Below, in pieces: positions 15,841 to 24,301 of a stretch of DNA of 46,652 bases (positions within the stretch are counted from its first letter, which is position 1; each line of letters opens with the position of its first letter). The stretch lies in the NCBI GenBank assembly GCA_002368605.1, contig DFEB01000022.1:1-46652 (forward strand), in the 5' to 3' direction. Under the pieces are notes generated by a model, which was not told the DNA's origin, made no database searches, and worked only from the letters and a program-made list of their open reading frames with translations. The stretch is from Treponema sp. UBA3813. GTDB taxonomy: Bacteria; Spirochaetota; Spirochaetia; Treponematales; Treponemataceae. A program made the position numbers and the translations under genes.

Positions 15841-16569
15841 ATGAAAAAGATTTTTATGTTGATTGGCTCAATGCTTCTCTTTGCAACTTCTTTCGCACCG
15901 ATTTCAGCAAAAGATGCCGCTCCTCAAAAAGACACTTACGAATACGACCTGGCGCTCACAGAAATATCAGGAATTCGCGAGCCTTACATCAGCAACAATT
16001 ATGTCGTCTTTACGGCACCTATTACATCAAATTCAATCGGAATTGCCTTTGATTTTGAGGAATTCCGAAAGATTCATTATTTTAAAATCAAAAAGAACTA
16101 CGGGTACGAGGGAGACATCACTTCATCATATTATTTTTACATTCTTGAAATACCAAAAAAAATCCCGCGAATCAGCTACCGTCTCGTTATTGACGGACTT
16201 TGGACGGTTGACCCGCGAAACCCCAATGTCACCTATAACGAAATTGAAAATTACTCACTCTCATACATCGACTTGCCGCCGGTGGAGTTTGAAATAACCG
16301 AAAAACTCGACAACGGAATGACTCATTTTGTCTGCCATGCAGAAAGCGGTCAGAAAATCCGTCTTGGCGGTACTTTCACGAACTGGGACAGCTGGGTTTA
16401 CGAAATGAAAGAAACAGTTCCAGGAAAATACGAAATCAATATTCCCCTTCATCCGGGAACTTATTATTACTCTTACTACAGCGGAATCACATCCTTCCTA
16501 GACGAAACAAATCCGTCCAGGGGCTACTCCACAGACGGACGGATTGTAAGCTGCATAACTATTAAATAA
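15841..16569 (+). CDS. Secreted glycogen-binding-like (CBM48/AMPK E-set) protein
   Basis: 242 residues from ATG 15841, which begins a signal peptide (MKKIFMLIGSMLLFATSFA, cleavage near ISA). The C-terminal 80 residues match the early-set glycogen-binding fold: FVCHAESGQKIRLGGTFTNW, MKETVPGKYEINIPLHPGTY and YYSYYSG, with the Trp and Gly-Thr-Phe pattern used to bind alpha-glucan. A first, more diverged copy of the same kind of domain occupies residues about 50-140 (ITSSYYFYILEIPKKIPRIS, then YRLVIDGLWTVDP). No catalytic domain is attached. In related spirochaetes such proteins are periplasmic and of unknown role. The gene is divergent from the TPR gene and is followed by a GC-rich repeat. The domain call is good; function is inferred. 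Confidence 0.8.
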   Translation: MKKIFMLIGSMLLFATSFAPISAKDAAPQKDTYEYDLALTEISGIREPYISNNYVVFTAPITSNSIGIAFDFEEFRKIHYFKIKKNYGYEGDITSSYYFYILEIPKKIPRISYRLVIDGLWTVDPRNPNVTYNEIENYSLSYIDLPPVEFEITEKLDNGMTHFVCHAESGQKIRLGGTFTNWDSWVYEMKETVPGKYEINIPLHPGTYYYSYYSGITSFLDETNPSRGYSTDGRIVSCITIK

Positions 16570-16680
16570 GGGCACTTCCCGCGCAAGCGCGGGTCGGGTC
16601 TTTCGGGGTTCCGCGCAAAAGCGCTTCATTGCTTCGCTTCGCTTCGCTGCGCAACTTACGCCCCTACACCCCCTAGTGCG
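16570..16680. repeat. GC-rich palindromic intergenic element
   Basis: About 110 bases filling the gap between convergent genes. It is far more GC-rich than its surroundings and holds a perfect CCCGCGC/GCGCGGG hairpin (16578-16593), further GCGC half-palindromes, and a tandem CGCTT run (about 16630-16650). It looks like a dispersed REP-type element and may also end transcription of both genes. No second copy exists in the window. Confidence 0.6.
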
Positions 16681-18105
16681 TCAAAATTTGCCGAATTTAC
16701 CGGCCAATTTGCTCAAATCTCCAAGCTTGCTCAAATCGCCGAGGCCGCCTAAGCCACCCATTCCGCCGCCCGACATGCCACCGAACTGCTGCATGAGTTT
16801 TGACTGCATACCCTTGTTACGGGTAAGTTTTTTCATGGTGAGCTTTGTTTTCTCGAACTGCTTCAAAAGCTTATTGACTTCAGCGACGCTGGTTCCGCTG
16901 CCCTGAGCAATTCTCTTGCGGCGGCCAGGCCCGATAATCAGGTGATTAGCCCGCTCTTTTTTTGTCATTGACTGAATGATTGCCTTCTGATGGGCGATTC
17001 CTGACATATCCAGCTTGCTTGGGTCAAGCTGACCGGCAAGGCCCGGAATCATCTCCATGAGGGAAGAAAGATTTCCCATTTTGCCGACGCTCTCAAACTG
17101 AGCCAGCATGTCGTCCAAAGTGAACTCATTGCGAGCCATCTTCTGCTCAAGTTTTTTTGCTTCCTCAATGTCAACGGTTTCCTGAGCCTTTTCGACCAAA
17201 GAAACAATATCGCCCATACCCAGGATTCGGCTTGCGATTCGCTCCGGATGGAATGGCTCAAAGTCCTCGGTTTTTTCGCCGGTACCGATAAAGAGAATTG
17301 GCTTACCGGTGATTGATTTGAGAGAAAGAGCCGCACCACCACGGGCATCAGAGTCGAATTTGGTGAGGATAACGCCGGAAAGACCGAGCTGCTCGTCAAA
17401 AGATTTTGCGATGTCAACCGCATTCTGACCAGTCATTGAGTCGGCGACAAGGATTGTCTCCACCGGGTCAACGGCTTTTTTGACATCAACCAGCTCTTTC
17501 ATCATGCTTTCGTCAATCTGCAAGCGGCCTGCCGTATCGATGATTATGGTGTCGATTCCGTTCTTTTTTGCATAAGAAATACCGTTTTTGGCGACTTTTA
17601 CGGCATCCTTTGCACCTTCTTCAAGGTAAACAGGAACGCCAATTTTTTCACCAAGCTGCTTCAACTGCTCGATTGCAGCAGGACGAACCAGGTCACAGGC
17701 AACGAGAAGAGGTTTACGCCCGTTTTTGGTAAGGCGGGCAGCCAATTTGTGAGCCGCCGTGGTTTTACCAGCACCCTGCAAACCAAGCAAAAGAATAACA
17801 GACTGAGTGTCAGGGCCTTTAAGCTGCAAATCGACTTTTGTGTCGCCTAAAAGTTTGACGATTCGGTCGTAGATGATTTTCGTGAACTGCTGGCCCGGAT
17901 TTACGGCACGAAGAACCTTCTCGCCCTTTGCCTCTTCGATTGTGGCGTTTACGAAACGGCGCACGACACGAAGATTGACATCGGCTTCGAGCAAAGCCAT
18001 CTTAATCTGCTCAACGGTCTCTTCGATATTTTTTTCAGTGATTTTTGACTTGCCGCTTAAAGTGCGGGTAATGTCACTGAAAGTATTTGTGATTTTCTCA
18101 AGCAT
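16681..18105 (-). CDS. ffh: Signal recognition particle protein Ffh (SRP54)
   Basis: 474 residues with the standard three parts: N domain, SRP-type GTPase domain (P-loop GLQGAGKTT near residues 108-116, DTAGRLQ, TKFDSDARGG) and methionine-rich M domain (GPGRRKRIAQGSG, which binds SRP RNA). The C-terminus ends in a Gly/Leu/Lys-rich tail (GGMGGLGGLGDLSKLG). Ffh binds signal sequences at the ribosome and hands nascent membrane proteins to FtsY and the Sec channel. GAGG is well placed before the ATG. It is the last gene of the minus-strand run and follows gpsA by 34 bases. Assignment is secure. Confidence 0.98.
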   Translation of the reverse strand: MLEKITNTFSDITRTLSGKSKITEKNIEETVEQIKMALLEADVNLRVVRRFVNATIEEAKGEKVLRAVNPGQQFTKIIYDRIVKLLGDTKVDLQLKGPDTQSVILLLGLQGAGKTTAAHKLAARLTKNGRKPLLVACDLVRPAAIEQLKQLGEKIGVPVYLEEGAKDAVKVAKNGISYAKKNGIDTIIIDTAGRLQIDESMMKELVDVKKAVDPVETILVADSMTGQNAVDIAKSFDEQLGLSGVILTKFDSDARGGAALSLKSITGKPILFIGTGEKTEDFEPFHPERIASRILGMGDIVSLVEKAQETVDIEEAKKLEQKMARNEFTLDDMLAQFESVGKMGNLSSLMEMIPGLAGQLDPSKLDMSGIAHQKAIIQSMTKKERANHLIIGPGRRKRIAQGSGTSVAEVNKLLKQFEKTKLTMKKLTRNKGMQSKLMQQFGGMSGGGMGGLGGLGDLSKLGDLSKLAGKFGKF

Positions 18106-18139
18106 TTTTATCCTCTGTTATTCCGGGCTTTTTTGAATC

Positions 18140-19210
18140 TCAGTCTTCTGAGTCCATTTTGCCCTGCATCATAAGCTCCTGAAGCAAGGCCATTGGCTCA
18201 ATCTCTTTGTTAAGGATTCGGTAAAGGCTGTCACAAATCGGAAGCTTTAAATTGTGGGCTTCGGCGATTTGATGGACGAATTTACAGGCCACCGCACCTT
18301 CTGACAGATAACCGATTTCACCGATTCGGGCAATCAAGTCATCAAGATTTTTGAATTTTGAGAGGATGTCAGTTTTGATGATATCCTGACCAAAGCGTCG
18401 GTTTCGGCCGTATTTTGAACGGCAGGTAACATCCAAGTCACCCACACCTGCGATTGAAGTGAAAGTCTCGGCGTGAGTCGCTCCCATGGCAAAACCAATC
18501 TGCTGGATTTCGTTAAGACCTGCGGCAAGCAAAAGACTCTCGGAATTGTCGCCGAAAATGTCTGAATGCTCGCTCACTGCATCGAGAGAACCGTACATAA
18601 CGGCGATGACATTCTTTGCGGCGGCACAAATCTGAACGCCCACCACATCAAGGGAAGAATAGACCATGAGGCCTGGAACTCGAAGCAATTCACGGAATTT
18701 AATTGAATTAAGGGCATGCTCACTGGCTGCGATAAGGCCTGTGAGCTTGCCCATGGCGACTTCCTCTGCGTGAGAGGGGCCTGAAATGTAAACGAGAGAG
18801 CCTTTGTAGCAATCAGGAAGGACATCTTCCAAAGTCTCAAGGATAAGGCGGGGGCCCTTTTCGGAAGAAACAAAGCCTTTTGTAAGGACTCCGATTACAG
18901 TCTCGCCGTTTTTAATAGAAGGAACATTGGCAATCTGTTTTGCCGTTGAGGCAATAAAGAGAGATGGAGATGCCAAAATGAGATATTCCTTGCCGTTTGC
19001 GACTTCTTCAATGTCGATGGAAGCCGTGAGATTCTCTGAAAGCGGGTATCCCGGCAAATAGCGTTTATTTTCGTGTTCTTTATTGATACCGTCAACCACA
19101 TCCTGCTCGCGGGCCCAAATCTGAACTTTGTGACCACCACGGGCAATTGCCTGAGCCAAACCTGAGCCCCATGCACCAGCACCAATTACACCTACATTCT
19201 TTGGTTTCAT
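18140..19210 (-). CDS. gpsA: Glycerol-3-phosphate dehydrogenase [NAD(P)+]
   Basis: 356 residues. Reduces dihydroxyacetone phosphate to sn-glycerol-3-phosphate for phospholipid synthesis in the cytoplasm. The Rossmann dinucleotide motif GVIGAGAWGSGLAQ (GAGAWG at 10-15) opens the protein; YISGPSHAEEVAMGKLTG and AAKNVIAVMYG (with the catalytic Lys) and AGVGDLDVTCRSKYGRNRRFG (substrate binding) follow. Length is slightly above the usual 330-340. GAGG precedes the ATG. Sits between ndk and ffh with short gaps, so probably cotranscribed with both. Confidence 0.96.
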   Translation of the reverse strand: MKPKNVGVIGAGAWGSGLAQAIARGGHKVQIWAREQDVVDGINKEHENKRYLPGYPLSENLTASIDIEEVANGKEYLILASPSLFIASTAKQIANVPSIKNGETVIGVLTKGFVSSEKGPRLILETLEDVLPDCYKGSLVYISGPSHAEEVAMGKLTGLIAASEHALNSIKFRELLRVPGLMVYSSLDVVGVQICAAAKNVIAVMYGSLDAVSEHSDIFGDNSESLLLAAGLNEIQQIGFAMGATHAETFTSIAGVGDLDVTCRSKYGRNRRFGQDIIKTDILSKFKNLDDLIARIGEIGYLSEGAVACKFVHQIAEAHNLKLPICDSLYRILNKEIEPMALLQELMMQGKMDSED

Positions 19211-19260
19211 TCTTAACCTCGATAAACTGTAATTACCGACCCAAAGCCGATAATCTTATT

Positions 19261-19710
19261 TTAGAACCAGCAAGCAGCCTCGTCTTTCCAATCGATAAGC
19301 TCTTCCGGTTTAAAAAATAGATTTATTTCGCGTTGGGCGCTTTCATCGCTGTCCGACGCATGAATTATGTTATGATTTGTGTGCGAGCAGAAGTCTCCGC
19401 GGATTGTGCCGGGAAGAGCCTCGCTGGGTTTTGTAGCCCCTACAACCTTTCGCACCAGGGAAACGCAATCTTCGTTGTCAAGCTGCCAGACCATGGCAAC
19501 AACAGGCGCGCTGGTAATATAAGAAACAAGGTCATTATAAAAAGACTTTCCGGCATGCTCGGCATAATGCTTGGCCGCAAGCTCCGGAGAAATGTTCATG
19601 AGTTTTAAACCAACCAACTTCAGGCCTTTATTTTCAAGGCGAGTAATTACCTGACCCACAAGCCTGCGGTTTAATACGCCAGGCTTGCACATAGCAAAAC
19701 ATCTTGTCAT
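19261..19710 (-). CDS. ndk: Nucleoside-diphosphate kinase
   Basis: 149 residues. Transfers the gamma phosphate of ATP to nucleoside diphosphates by way of a phosphohistidine. H117 in NHNIIHASDS is the active-site histidine; GLKLVGLKLMNIS, HYAEHAGKSFYNDLVSYI and GTIRGDF are further hallmarks. The N-terminal motif reads MCKPGVLNRR, lacking the Asp of the usual KPDGV, a variant I associate with spirochaete-type and eukaryote-like enzymes but cannot verify here. There is no Shine-Dalgarno; a good promoter (19720-19748) ends nine bases before the ATG, so the message would be nearly leaderless even though the gene also lies within the sec-ffh run. Confidence 0.95.
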   Translation of the reverse strand: MTRCFAMCKPGVLNRRLVGQVITRLENKGLKLVGLKLMNISPELAAKHYAEHAGKSFYNDLVSYITSAPVVAMVWQLDNEDCVSLVRKVVGATKPSEALPGTIRGDFCSHTNHNIIHASDSDESAQREINLFFKPEELIDWKDEAACWF

Positions 19711-19719
19711 AGTCTTATT

Positions 19720-19748
19720 AGTATATAACAGTCTGCTGAATTTTACAA
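19720..19748 (-). promoter_or_regulatory. Promoter for ndk, nearly leaderless
   Basis: Minus strand TTGTAA (19743-19748), exactly 17 bases, TATACT (19720-19725). Predicted start of transcription is near 19713, three bases before the ATG. The -35 box abuts the ispH stop codon. Confidence 0.6.
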
Positions 19749-20651
19749 CTAAGAATATTTTTTCAGCAGATTTTCCACAGCCTCAATCGTATCGTCAGGT
19801 GTGCTGGCACCCGCCGTAATCCCAACGCTTTTAAGCGAGAAAAATTCTTCCGGGATTTCTTCGGGAGTCTCGATAAGGGCGGCTTTTTTGCATGATTTTT
19901 CCGCACTGACAAAAAGGCGGTTCGTGTTGGCGCTGGTCTTTCCGCCTATAACAAGGATGCCCTCGACTTTTTCGCAAAGTTCCTTAAGCGCGTTCTGCCG
20001 CTCGTGGGTCGCCGGGCAAATAGAGCTGATTACCTTCGCACAAGGGAAGCGATTTGTAAGTTCATTTTGAAGCAAATCAAAGACCTTGATGCTGAATGTG
20101 GTCTGGGAAAGAAGAACGATTTTTGAGTCAGCGGAGATTTCGCCATTCTGAGAAAGCTGATTTATAGAAGAATCAAGCTCGGCCAAATCTTTTACGAGGA
20201 TAAAATGAAGATTTATGCCGGCATTTTTCGCCGCTTCTCTTGCATAACCTTCAATTCCAATTACTTCACCGTGATTTTTATCCCCGGCAAAGAAAATAAT
20301 ATAGCCCTGCTCTGCATATTCTGCAGCCCTCTTCTGGCTTTGGGTAACTAAGGGGCAGGTGGCATTGATAAGATTCACGCCCTTTTCCCGCAAGGCATTT
20401 TCTGTCTCCGGTGGAACGCCGTGAGCGCGGATAATCACCGTGTCTTCATTTTTGAGAGAAGGAATTTCTTTTTCGGAAAGGATTTTAAGATTCCGCTCAG
20501 CAAGTTTTTCAAGGGCGACGGGATTATGAATCAAAGGACCTAGGGTGTAAACCTGCCCTGCTCCATTCTCAGAAAGAGCCTTGTCCGCCGCATTCACCGC
20601 CCGGCGCACACCGGCACAAAATCCCAAAATTTTCGCACGAATAATTTCCAT
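19749..20651 (-). CDS. ispH: 4-hydroxy-3-methylbut-2-enyl diphosphate reductase (IspH/LytB)
   Basis: 300 residues. Last enzyme of the MEP (non-mevalonate) isoprenoid pathway, giving IPP and DMAPP. The three iron-sulfur ligands are visible: C12 in LGFCAGVRRAV, C99 in INATCPLV and C212 in SSICPATHERQ; RAHGVPP and GITAGASTPD are also typical. I start at ATG 20651 because the family begins with this motif and AGGTG lies upstream; an 11-residue extension to 20684 would run into the intergenic repeat. Separated from secF by that repeat (20671-20782), so cotranscription with the sec genes is likely but not certain. Confidence 0.96.
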   Translation of the reverse strand: MEIIRAKILGFCAGVRRAVNAADKALSENGAGQVYTLGPLIHNPVALEKLAERNLKILSEKEIPSLKNEDTVIIRAHGVPPETENALREKGVNLINATCPLVTQSQKRAAEYAEQGYIIFFAGDKNHGEVIGIEGYAREAAKNAGINLHFILVKDLAELDSSINQLSQNGEISADSKIVLLSQTTFSIKVFDLLQNELTNRFPCAKVISSICPATHERQNALKELCEKVEGILVIGGKTSANTNRLFVSAEKSCKKAALIETPEEIPEEFFSLKSVGITAGASTPDDTIEAVENLLKKYS

Positions 20652-20670
20652 AAAGCACCTAAAAAATAAT

Positions 20671-20782
20671 CCACAGATATGCACAGAGCAACACAGATTA
20701 TAATTATATAAAAATCTGTGAAAATCTGTGTTAATCTGTGGACAAATAATTATCCGCGTTTATCTGTTATATCCGCGTCTTA
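20671..20782. repeat. Decamer-period intergenic repeat, locus A
   Basis: Between the secF stop and the ispH start. Three adjacent 10-bp units ending in AATCTGTG occupy 20711-20740, inverted copies (CACAGAT) lie at 20672-20698, and a second block with ATCCGCG, TATCTG and ATCCGCG runs from 20748 to 20782. CCACAGAT (20671-20678) and ATCTGTGG (20734-20741) could close a long hairpin. The second block closely matches locus C at 34721. Confidence 0.7.
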
Positions 20783-20785
20783 ATT

Positions 20786-22027
20786 TTACTCAGCGTCGTC
20801 AGTTTCGTCTTCAGCAGGCTTGAACTGGCTGATGTTTGACTTAGAGGCGATTGTCATGAACTTCTGGTTCTTGCGGACAGAAAGAATGAATGCGCCTGCA
20901 ATGAAGATAGAAGAATAACAACCTGAAATCAAACCGACAGTAAGGGCCAGAGAGAAGTCGTGGATCGTTCCCGTTGTGAAGAAGAACAATGCCAAAACTG
21001 CGAACAATGTTGTGAGTGTGGTGATGACAGAACGGCTCAATGTTGAAGTAAGGGCTGAGTTCAAAATTTCTTTGAAAGTCTTTGCCTCAACGACCTTGAT
21101 GTCGCTTCGGACACGGTCAAGAATAACGACAGTAGCGTTGATTGAGTAACCGATAATCGTGAGGATTGCCGCCAAAGTCGTGGTGCTGAATTCCATCTGA
21201 ATGAATGAGATGAAAGAGACCATAATCAATGCGTCGTGAATGATAGCGATAACTGCCGCAAGAGCGAAATCCCAGTGGAATCGGATTGCAGAGTAGATGA
21301 AAATCAAGACCAATGTTGCGAGAACGAGGAGGATTGAATCGCGGATCAAAGATTGTGAATACTGAGCGCCGATGAAATCAGATTTTGAAATTGCGATTTT
21401 ATCAGCACCAAATGTATCAGTAAGAGCCTTGTTTGCGTCTCCCTGCATTGTTTTGCTTTCTTCGCCGGTAACACCCATACGAATCTGGAAAGCGCGCTCT
21501 GTATCTGAGCCAACTTCTTTTACATCGACACTTGAGAAGTCTTTGAGAGCTGCACGAATATCGTCTGCCGTAACTGTTGATGACTCGTCCGCAACAAACA
21601 AGCGAAGCGGATTCTCGCCGAGGTTTTTAGATGCGCCAGAAGTGACATAAACACCACCTGACGGTAAAGCCTGTTCTTTTTTAATATGAGCAGATACGCC
21701 GTTTACAGAATTGATTTTTGCGGCAAGTTCTGAAACTGTCGAAACACTGTCAAAAGAAATTGACTCTGTGCGGTTCTCTTCGCCAATACCGCTTACAACC
21801 ACATCAACACCATTCTCAGTAACATCAAGAGAGACCGTTGCTGTTCCATTGTAGGTGACTTCAAGAACTGTATTTGAAATCTTGATTTCTTCAATCATAC
21901 CTGGCTTGAAATCAAGACCAAAGTTAATTCCGCGAGTTGTAACGGAAATAATTCCCGAAATAATGATTACTGCGCTCAAAATGACAGCGACAGGGAAAAA
22001 TTTACTAAATTGAATAAGTTTTTTCAT
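20786..22027 (-). CDS. secF: Protein translocase subunit SecF
   Basis: 413 residues, longer than the usual 300-320. An N-terminal membrane helix (about 12-31) leads to NFGLDFKPGM, the SecF version of the conserved GLDFxGG motif with KPG in place of TGG. A large periplasmic region of roughly 170 residues follows, then five C-terminal helices, including YSAIRFHWDFALAAVIAIIHDALIMV and GYSINATVVILDRVRSD, the signature of the RND-like SecDF export motor. The start codon overlaps the secD stop as TAATG, with GGGAG inside the end of secD, so translation is coupled. Works with SecD and YajC to pull proteins across the inner membrane using the ion gradient. Confidence 0.96.
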   Translation of the reverse strand: MKKLIQFSKFFPVAVILSAVIIISGIISVTTRGINFGLDFKPGMIEEIKISNTVLEVTYNGTATVSLDVTENGVDVVVSGIGEENRTESISFDSVSTVSELAAKINSVNGVSAHIKKEQALPSGGVYVTSGASKNLGENPLRLFVADESSTVTADDIRAALKDFSSVDVKEVGSDTERAFQIRMGVTGEESKTMQGDANKALTDTFGADKIAISKSDFIGAQYSQSLIRDSILLVLATLVLIFIYSAIRFHWDFALAAVIAIIHDALIMVSFISFIQMEFSTTTLAAILTIIGYSINATVVILDRVRSDIKVVEAKTFKEILNSALTSTLSRSVITTLTTLFAVLALFFFTTGTIHDFSLALTVGLISGCYSSIFIAGAFILSVRKNQKFMTIASKSNISQFKPAEDETDDAE

Positions 22028-23814
22028 TATTTTACTCCCCAGCCGATGCTCATTTCTTTTTTATGCATAACCTCAGTATTGAAGTCAAACATAAGTCGAG
22101 AAACTACGAGAGCTGTAAATACCGATGAAATGACACCGATTGCCAACGAAACGGCAAAGCCCTGAATTGAGCCAGTTCCAAGCTGTGAAAGGAACATTGC
22201 GGCAATGAAAGTTGTGATATTTGAGTCCATGATTGCCCAAAAAGCATTGTCAAAACCTGCCGAAATTGCAGCGGCACGACTCTTTCCGTTTTTGAGTTCT
22301 TCTTTGATTCGTTCGAAAATAATTACATTCGCATCGACAGACATACCGACTGTAAGAATCATACCAGCGATAGAAGAAAGTGTAAGCGTATAGTTGAATG
22401 CACTCAAAATCGCGAACATGATGTACATGTTAAGGACTTGCGCGACTACGGCATTGAAACCTGCGCCAAGATAGTAGAAAATCATGAACACAAGAACCGC
22501 AACCAAGCCCCAAAGCAAGGCATTAATACCCTGTTTAATAGCCGCTTCTCCAAGTGACGCGCCGACAACCTGCTGACTTTCAACTTCAAGAGGAACTGAA
22601 AGCGAAGCGGTCTGCAAGACTTTCTGAAGATTCTGAGCTTCTTCAATACTGAATCCGCCAGAAATGCGAACCTGTCCATTGTTAATTGCACTCTGAATCG
22701 TTGGTGCTGATTTAACTTTATTATCGCTTACGATGGCAAGCTGCTCTCCAATGTGAGAACTTGTGAATTCACCGAAAATGACGGCTCCTTCAGTATCAAG
22801 TCCGAAAACAACTTCCGGCTGATTCGTTGTCTGATCAGCAGTTACATCAGCAGATTTAATATGCTCGCCTTCAAGTGCGATTTCTTTTTTAACAGCGATG
22901 AAACCTGTTCTCTCATCAAGACCGTAATCATCTTTTACATAATATCCCATGACTTCTGTGTCAGCAGGGATAATCGACGGGTCAATAAGTTTTCCATCAG
23001 AATTGAAAGTATTTGCAGGATTCTGTGCGTAATAGGCATTGAAAGCATTTGTCGCATTTCGGTCAACGAGACGGAAATTCAAAATTCCCTTACCCATGAT
23101 GATTGTGTTGACGCTCTCACGGTCTGCAGCACCCGGAATCTCAATGTAAATACGGTCTTCACCCTGCTGGCGAACAACAGGAGAAGTAAGTCCGAATTTA
23201 TCAATACTTCCTGTAAGGGTTTCAATGGTTTGAGCCATTGCATCTTTTTTCCACTGAGCCTCATCAACGATTTCATTTCCCTCTGCCTTTTTAGCAGCGA
23301 GAGCCTCATCAAGATTCGCGCGAACAATAATGTTCATACCACCGCTCAAATCCAAACCAAGTTTTACAGATGAATTGTAGCGTTTTTTTGCGTCAAGGAT
23401 TTCTTCGCGATATTTCTCTTCAATTACAGAACGAAGATTATCGCTTGCATTTGAACCTGCAAAAGAATCCAAAATGGCTCCGACTGTCATGACAGCTGGA
23501 GTTTCTGGGGCTTCCATTCCTGCGGTCTTATAGGCTTTTTTGATTTCTTTGTAGTTCTTTTTTGAAGCTTTTACAAGGTAATCATAAGAAGAATCAAGAA
23601 TCGTATCAGGATTTTCCCTAGCGATGGCAATCAGTTTGTCTGACTCTTCTTTTGCTTTTACGACTGTGTAGTCCTTGATTTTTTCAAGAGAACCGAGCGC
23701 AAGGCTCTGCTGGTCTTTTGGTGTTCGTGCATACCAACTGATTGAAGGCCAAAGGAATGCAAAACAAACAGCAAGAACTACCAGAATAATGATAAAACGA
23801 CTTCGTTTGTTCAT
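22027..23814 (-). CDS. secD: Protein translocase subunit SecD
   Basis: 595 residues. One N-terminal helix (7-27), a large periplasmic part and five C-terminal helices. Landmarks: GLDLSGGMNIIVRANLDEAL (D1 motif), VVRQQGEDRIYIEIPGAADR (P1 region), VRISGGFSIEEAQNLQ, and in the membrane part GMSVDANVIIFERIKEEL, diagnostic for SecD. Residues 35-130 hold a charged helical extension (KAKEESDKLIAIARENPD and similar) not present in short SecD proteins. GGAG precedes the ATG. With secF and yajC it forms the SecDF-YajC operon. Confidence 0.97.
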   Translation of the reverse strand: MNKRSRFIIILVVLAVCFAFLWPSISWYARTPKDQQSLALGSLEKIKDYTVVKAKEESDKLIAIARENPDTILDSSYDYLVKASKKNYKEIKKAYKTAGMEAPETPAVMTVGAILDSFAGSNASDNLRSVIEEKYREEILDAKKRYNSSVKLGLDLSGGMNIIVRANLDEALAAKKAEGNEIVDEAQWKKDAMAQTIETLTGSIDKFGLTSPVVRQQGEDRIYIEIPGAADRESVNTIIMGKGILNFRLVDRNATNAFNAYYAQNPANTFNSDGKLIDPSIIPADTEVMGYYVKDDYGLDERTGFIAVKKEIALEGEHIKSADVTADQTTNQPEVVFGLDTEGAVIFGEFTSSHIGEQLAIVSDNKVKSAPTIQSAINNGQVRISGGFSIEEAQNLQKVLQTASLSVPLEVESQQVVGASLGEAAIKQGINALLWGLVAVLVFMIFYYLGAGFNAVVAQVLNMYIMFAILSAFNYTLTLSSIAGMILTVGMSVDANVIIFERIKEELKNGKSRAAAISAGFDNAFWAIMDSNITTFIAAMFLSQLGTGSIQGFAVSLAIGVISSVFTALVVSRLMFDFNTEVMHKKEMSIGWGVK

Positions 23815-23835
23815 TTTTTACTCCGGTACTATTAT

Positions 23836-24228
23836 TTACTCAGCTTTTTCTGAATCAGCAGAAGCTTCTTCCTTTTTTGCTTCTTTTGACTCATCAGCTT
23901 TTTTATCTGATTTTGAAGACTGTGTCTGATCAGTAATGACCCCTGCAATTGCGGCACGGTTAAATTCGAGTTTTACACCCTCATCGACTTTTACGATAAC
24001 GGTCTTTTCTTTTGTTGCAGAAACGATTCCGTGGATGCCACCGATAGTTACGACTTTGTCGCCTTTTTTAAGAGCATCAATCATTTTCTGAGTTTCTTTC
24101 TGTTTTTTATTCTGCGGGCGAAAAATAAAAAAATAGAAAATTGCGATGAAAAGAGCAAGCATGATAACGGTTAACATAGTCTGCTCGCCCTGCTGTGACT
24201 GGGCCTGAAGTAATGGTAAAAAAGACAT
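23836..24228 (-). CDS. yajC: Preprotein translocase subunit YajC
   Basis: 130 residues: a single membrane helix (about 18-36, ending FYFFIFRPQNKK, the YajC hallmark) and a small cytoplasmic domain (GDKVVTIGGIHGIVSATKEK, then FNRAAIAGVI). The C-terminal 30 residues are a Lys/Glu/Ser-rich tail likely to be disordered. AGGAAG lies upstream of the ATG. Sits 21 bases before secD and belongs to that operon. Confidence 0.96.
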   Translation of the reverse strand: MSFLPLLQAQSQQGEQTMLTVIMLALFIAIFYFFIFRPQNKKQKETQKMIDALKKGDKVVTIGGIHGIVSATKEKTVIVKVDEGVKLEFNRAAIAGVITDQTQSSKSDKKADESKEAKKEEASADSEKAE

Positions 24229-24301
24229 TTTTGACTTCCTTATATAAATTTAAAAAATTAGTGCTAAGAGAATATCATTAAATTAAGTCAAAATCAACTA
24301 C

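Noticed and set aside
16570-16680. Possible small structured RNA such as SRP RNA near ffh
   Set aside because: No SRP Alu or GGAA-loop helix can be drawn; it looks like a palindromic repeat.
20711-20740. Short regularly spaced repeats as a mini CRISPR
   Set aside because: 10-bp period without spacers and no cas genes nearby.
22753-23373. Plus-strand open frame of about 206 codons
   Set aside because: Antisense to secD; composition not protein-like.
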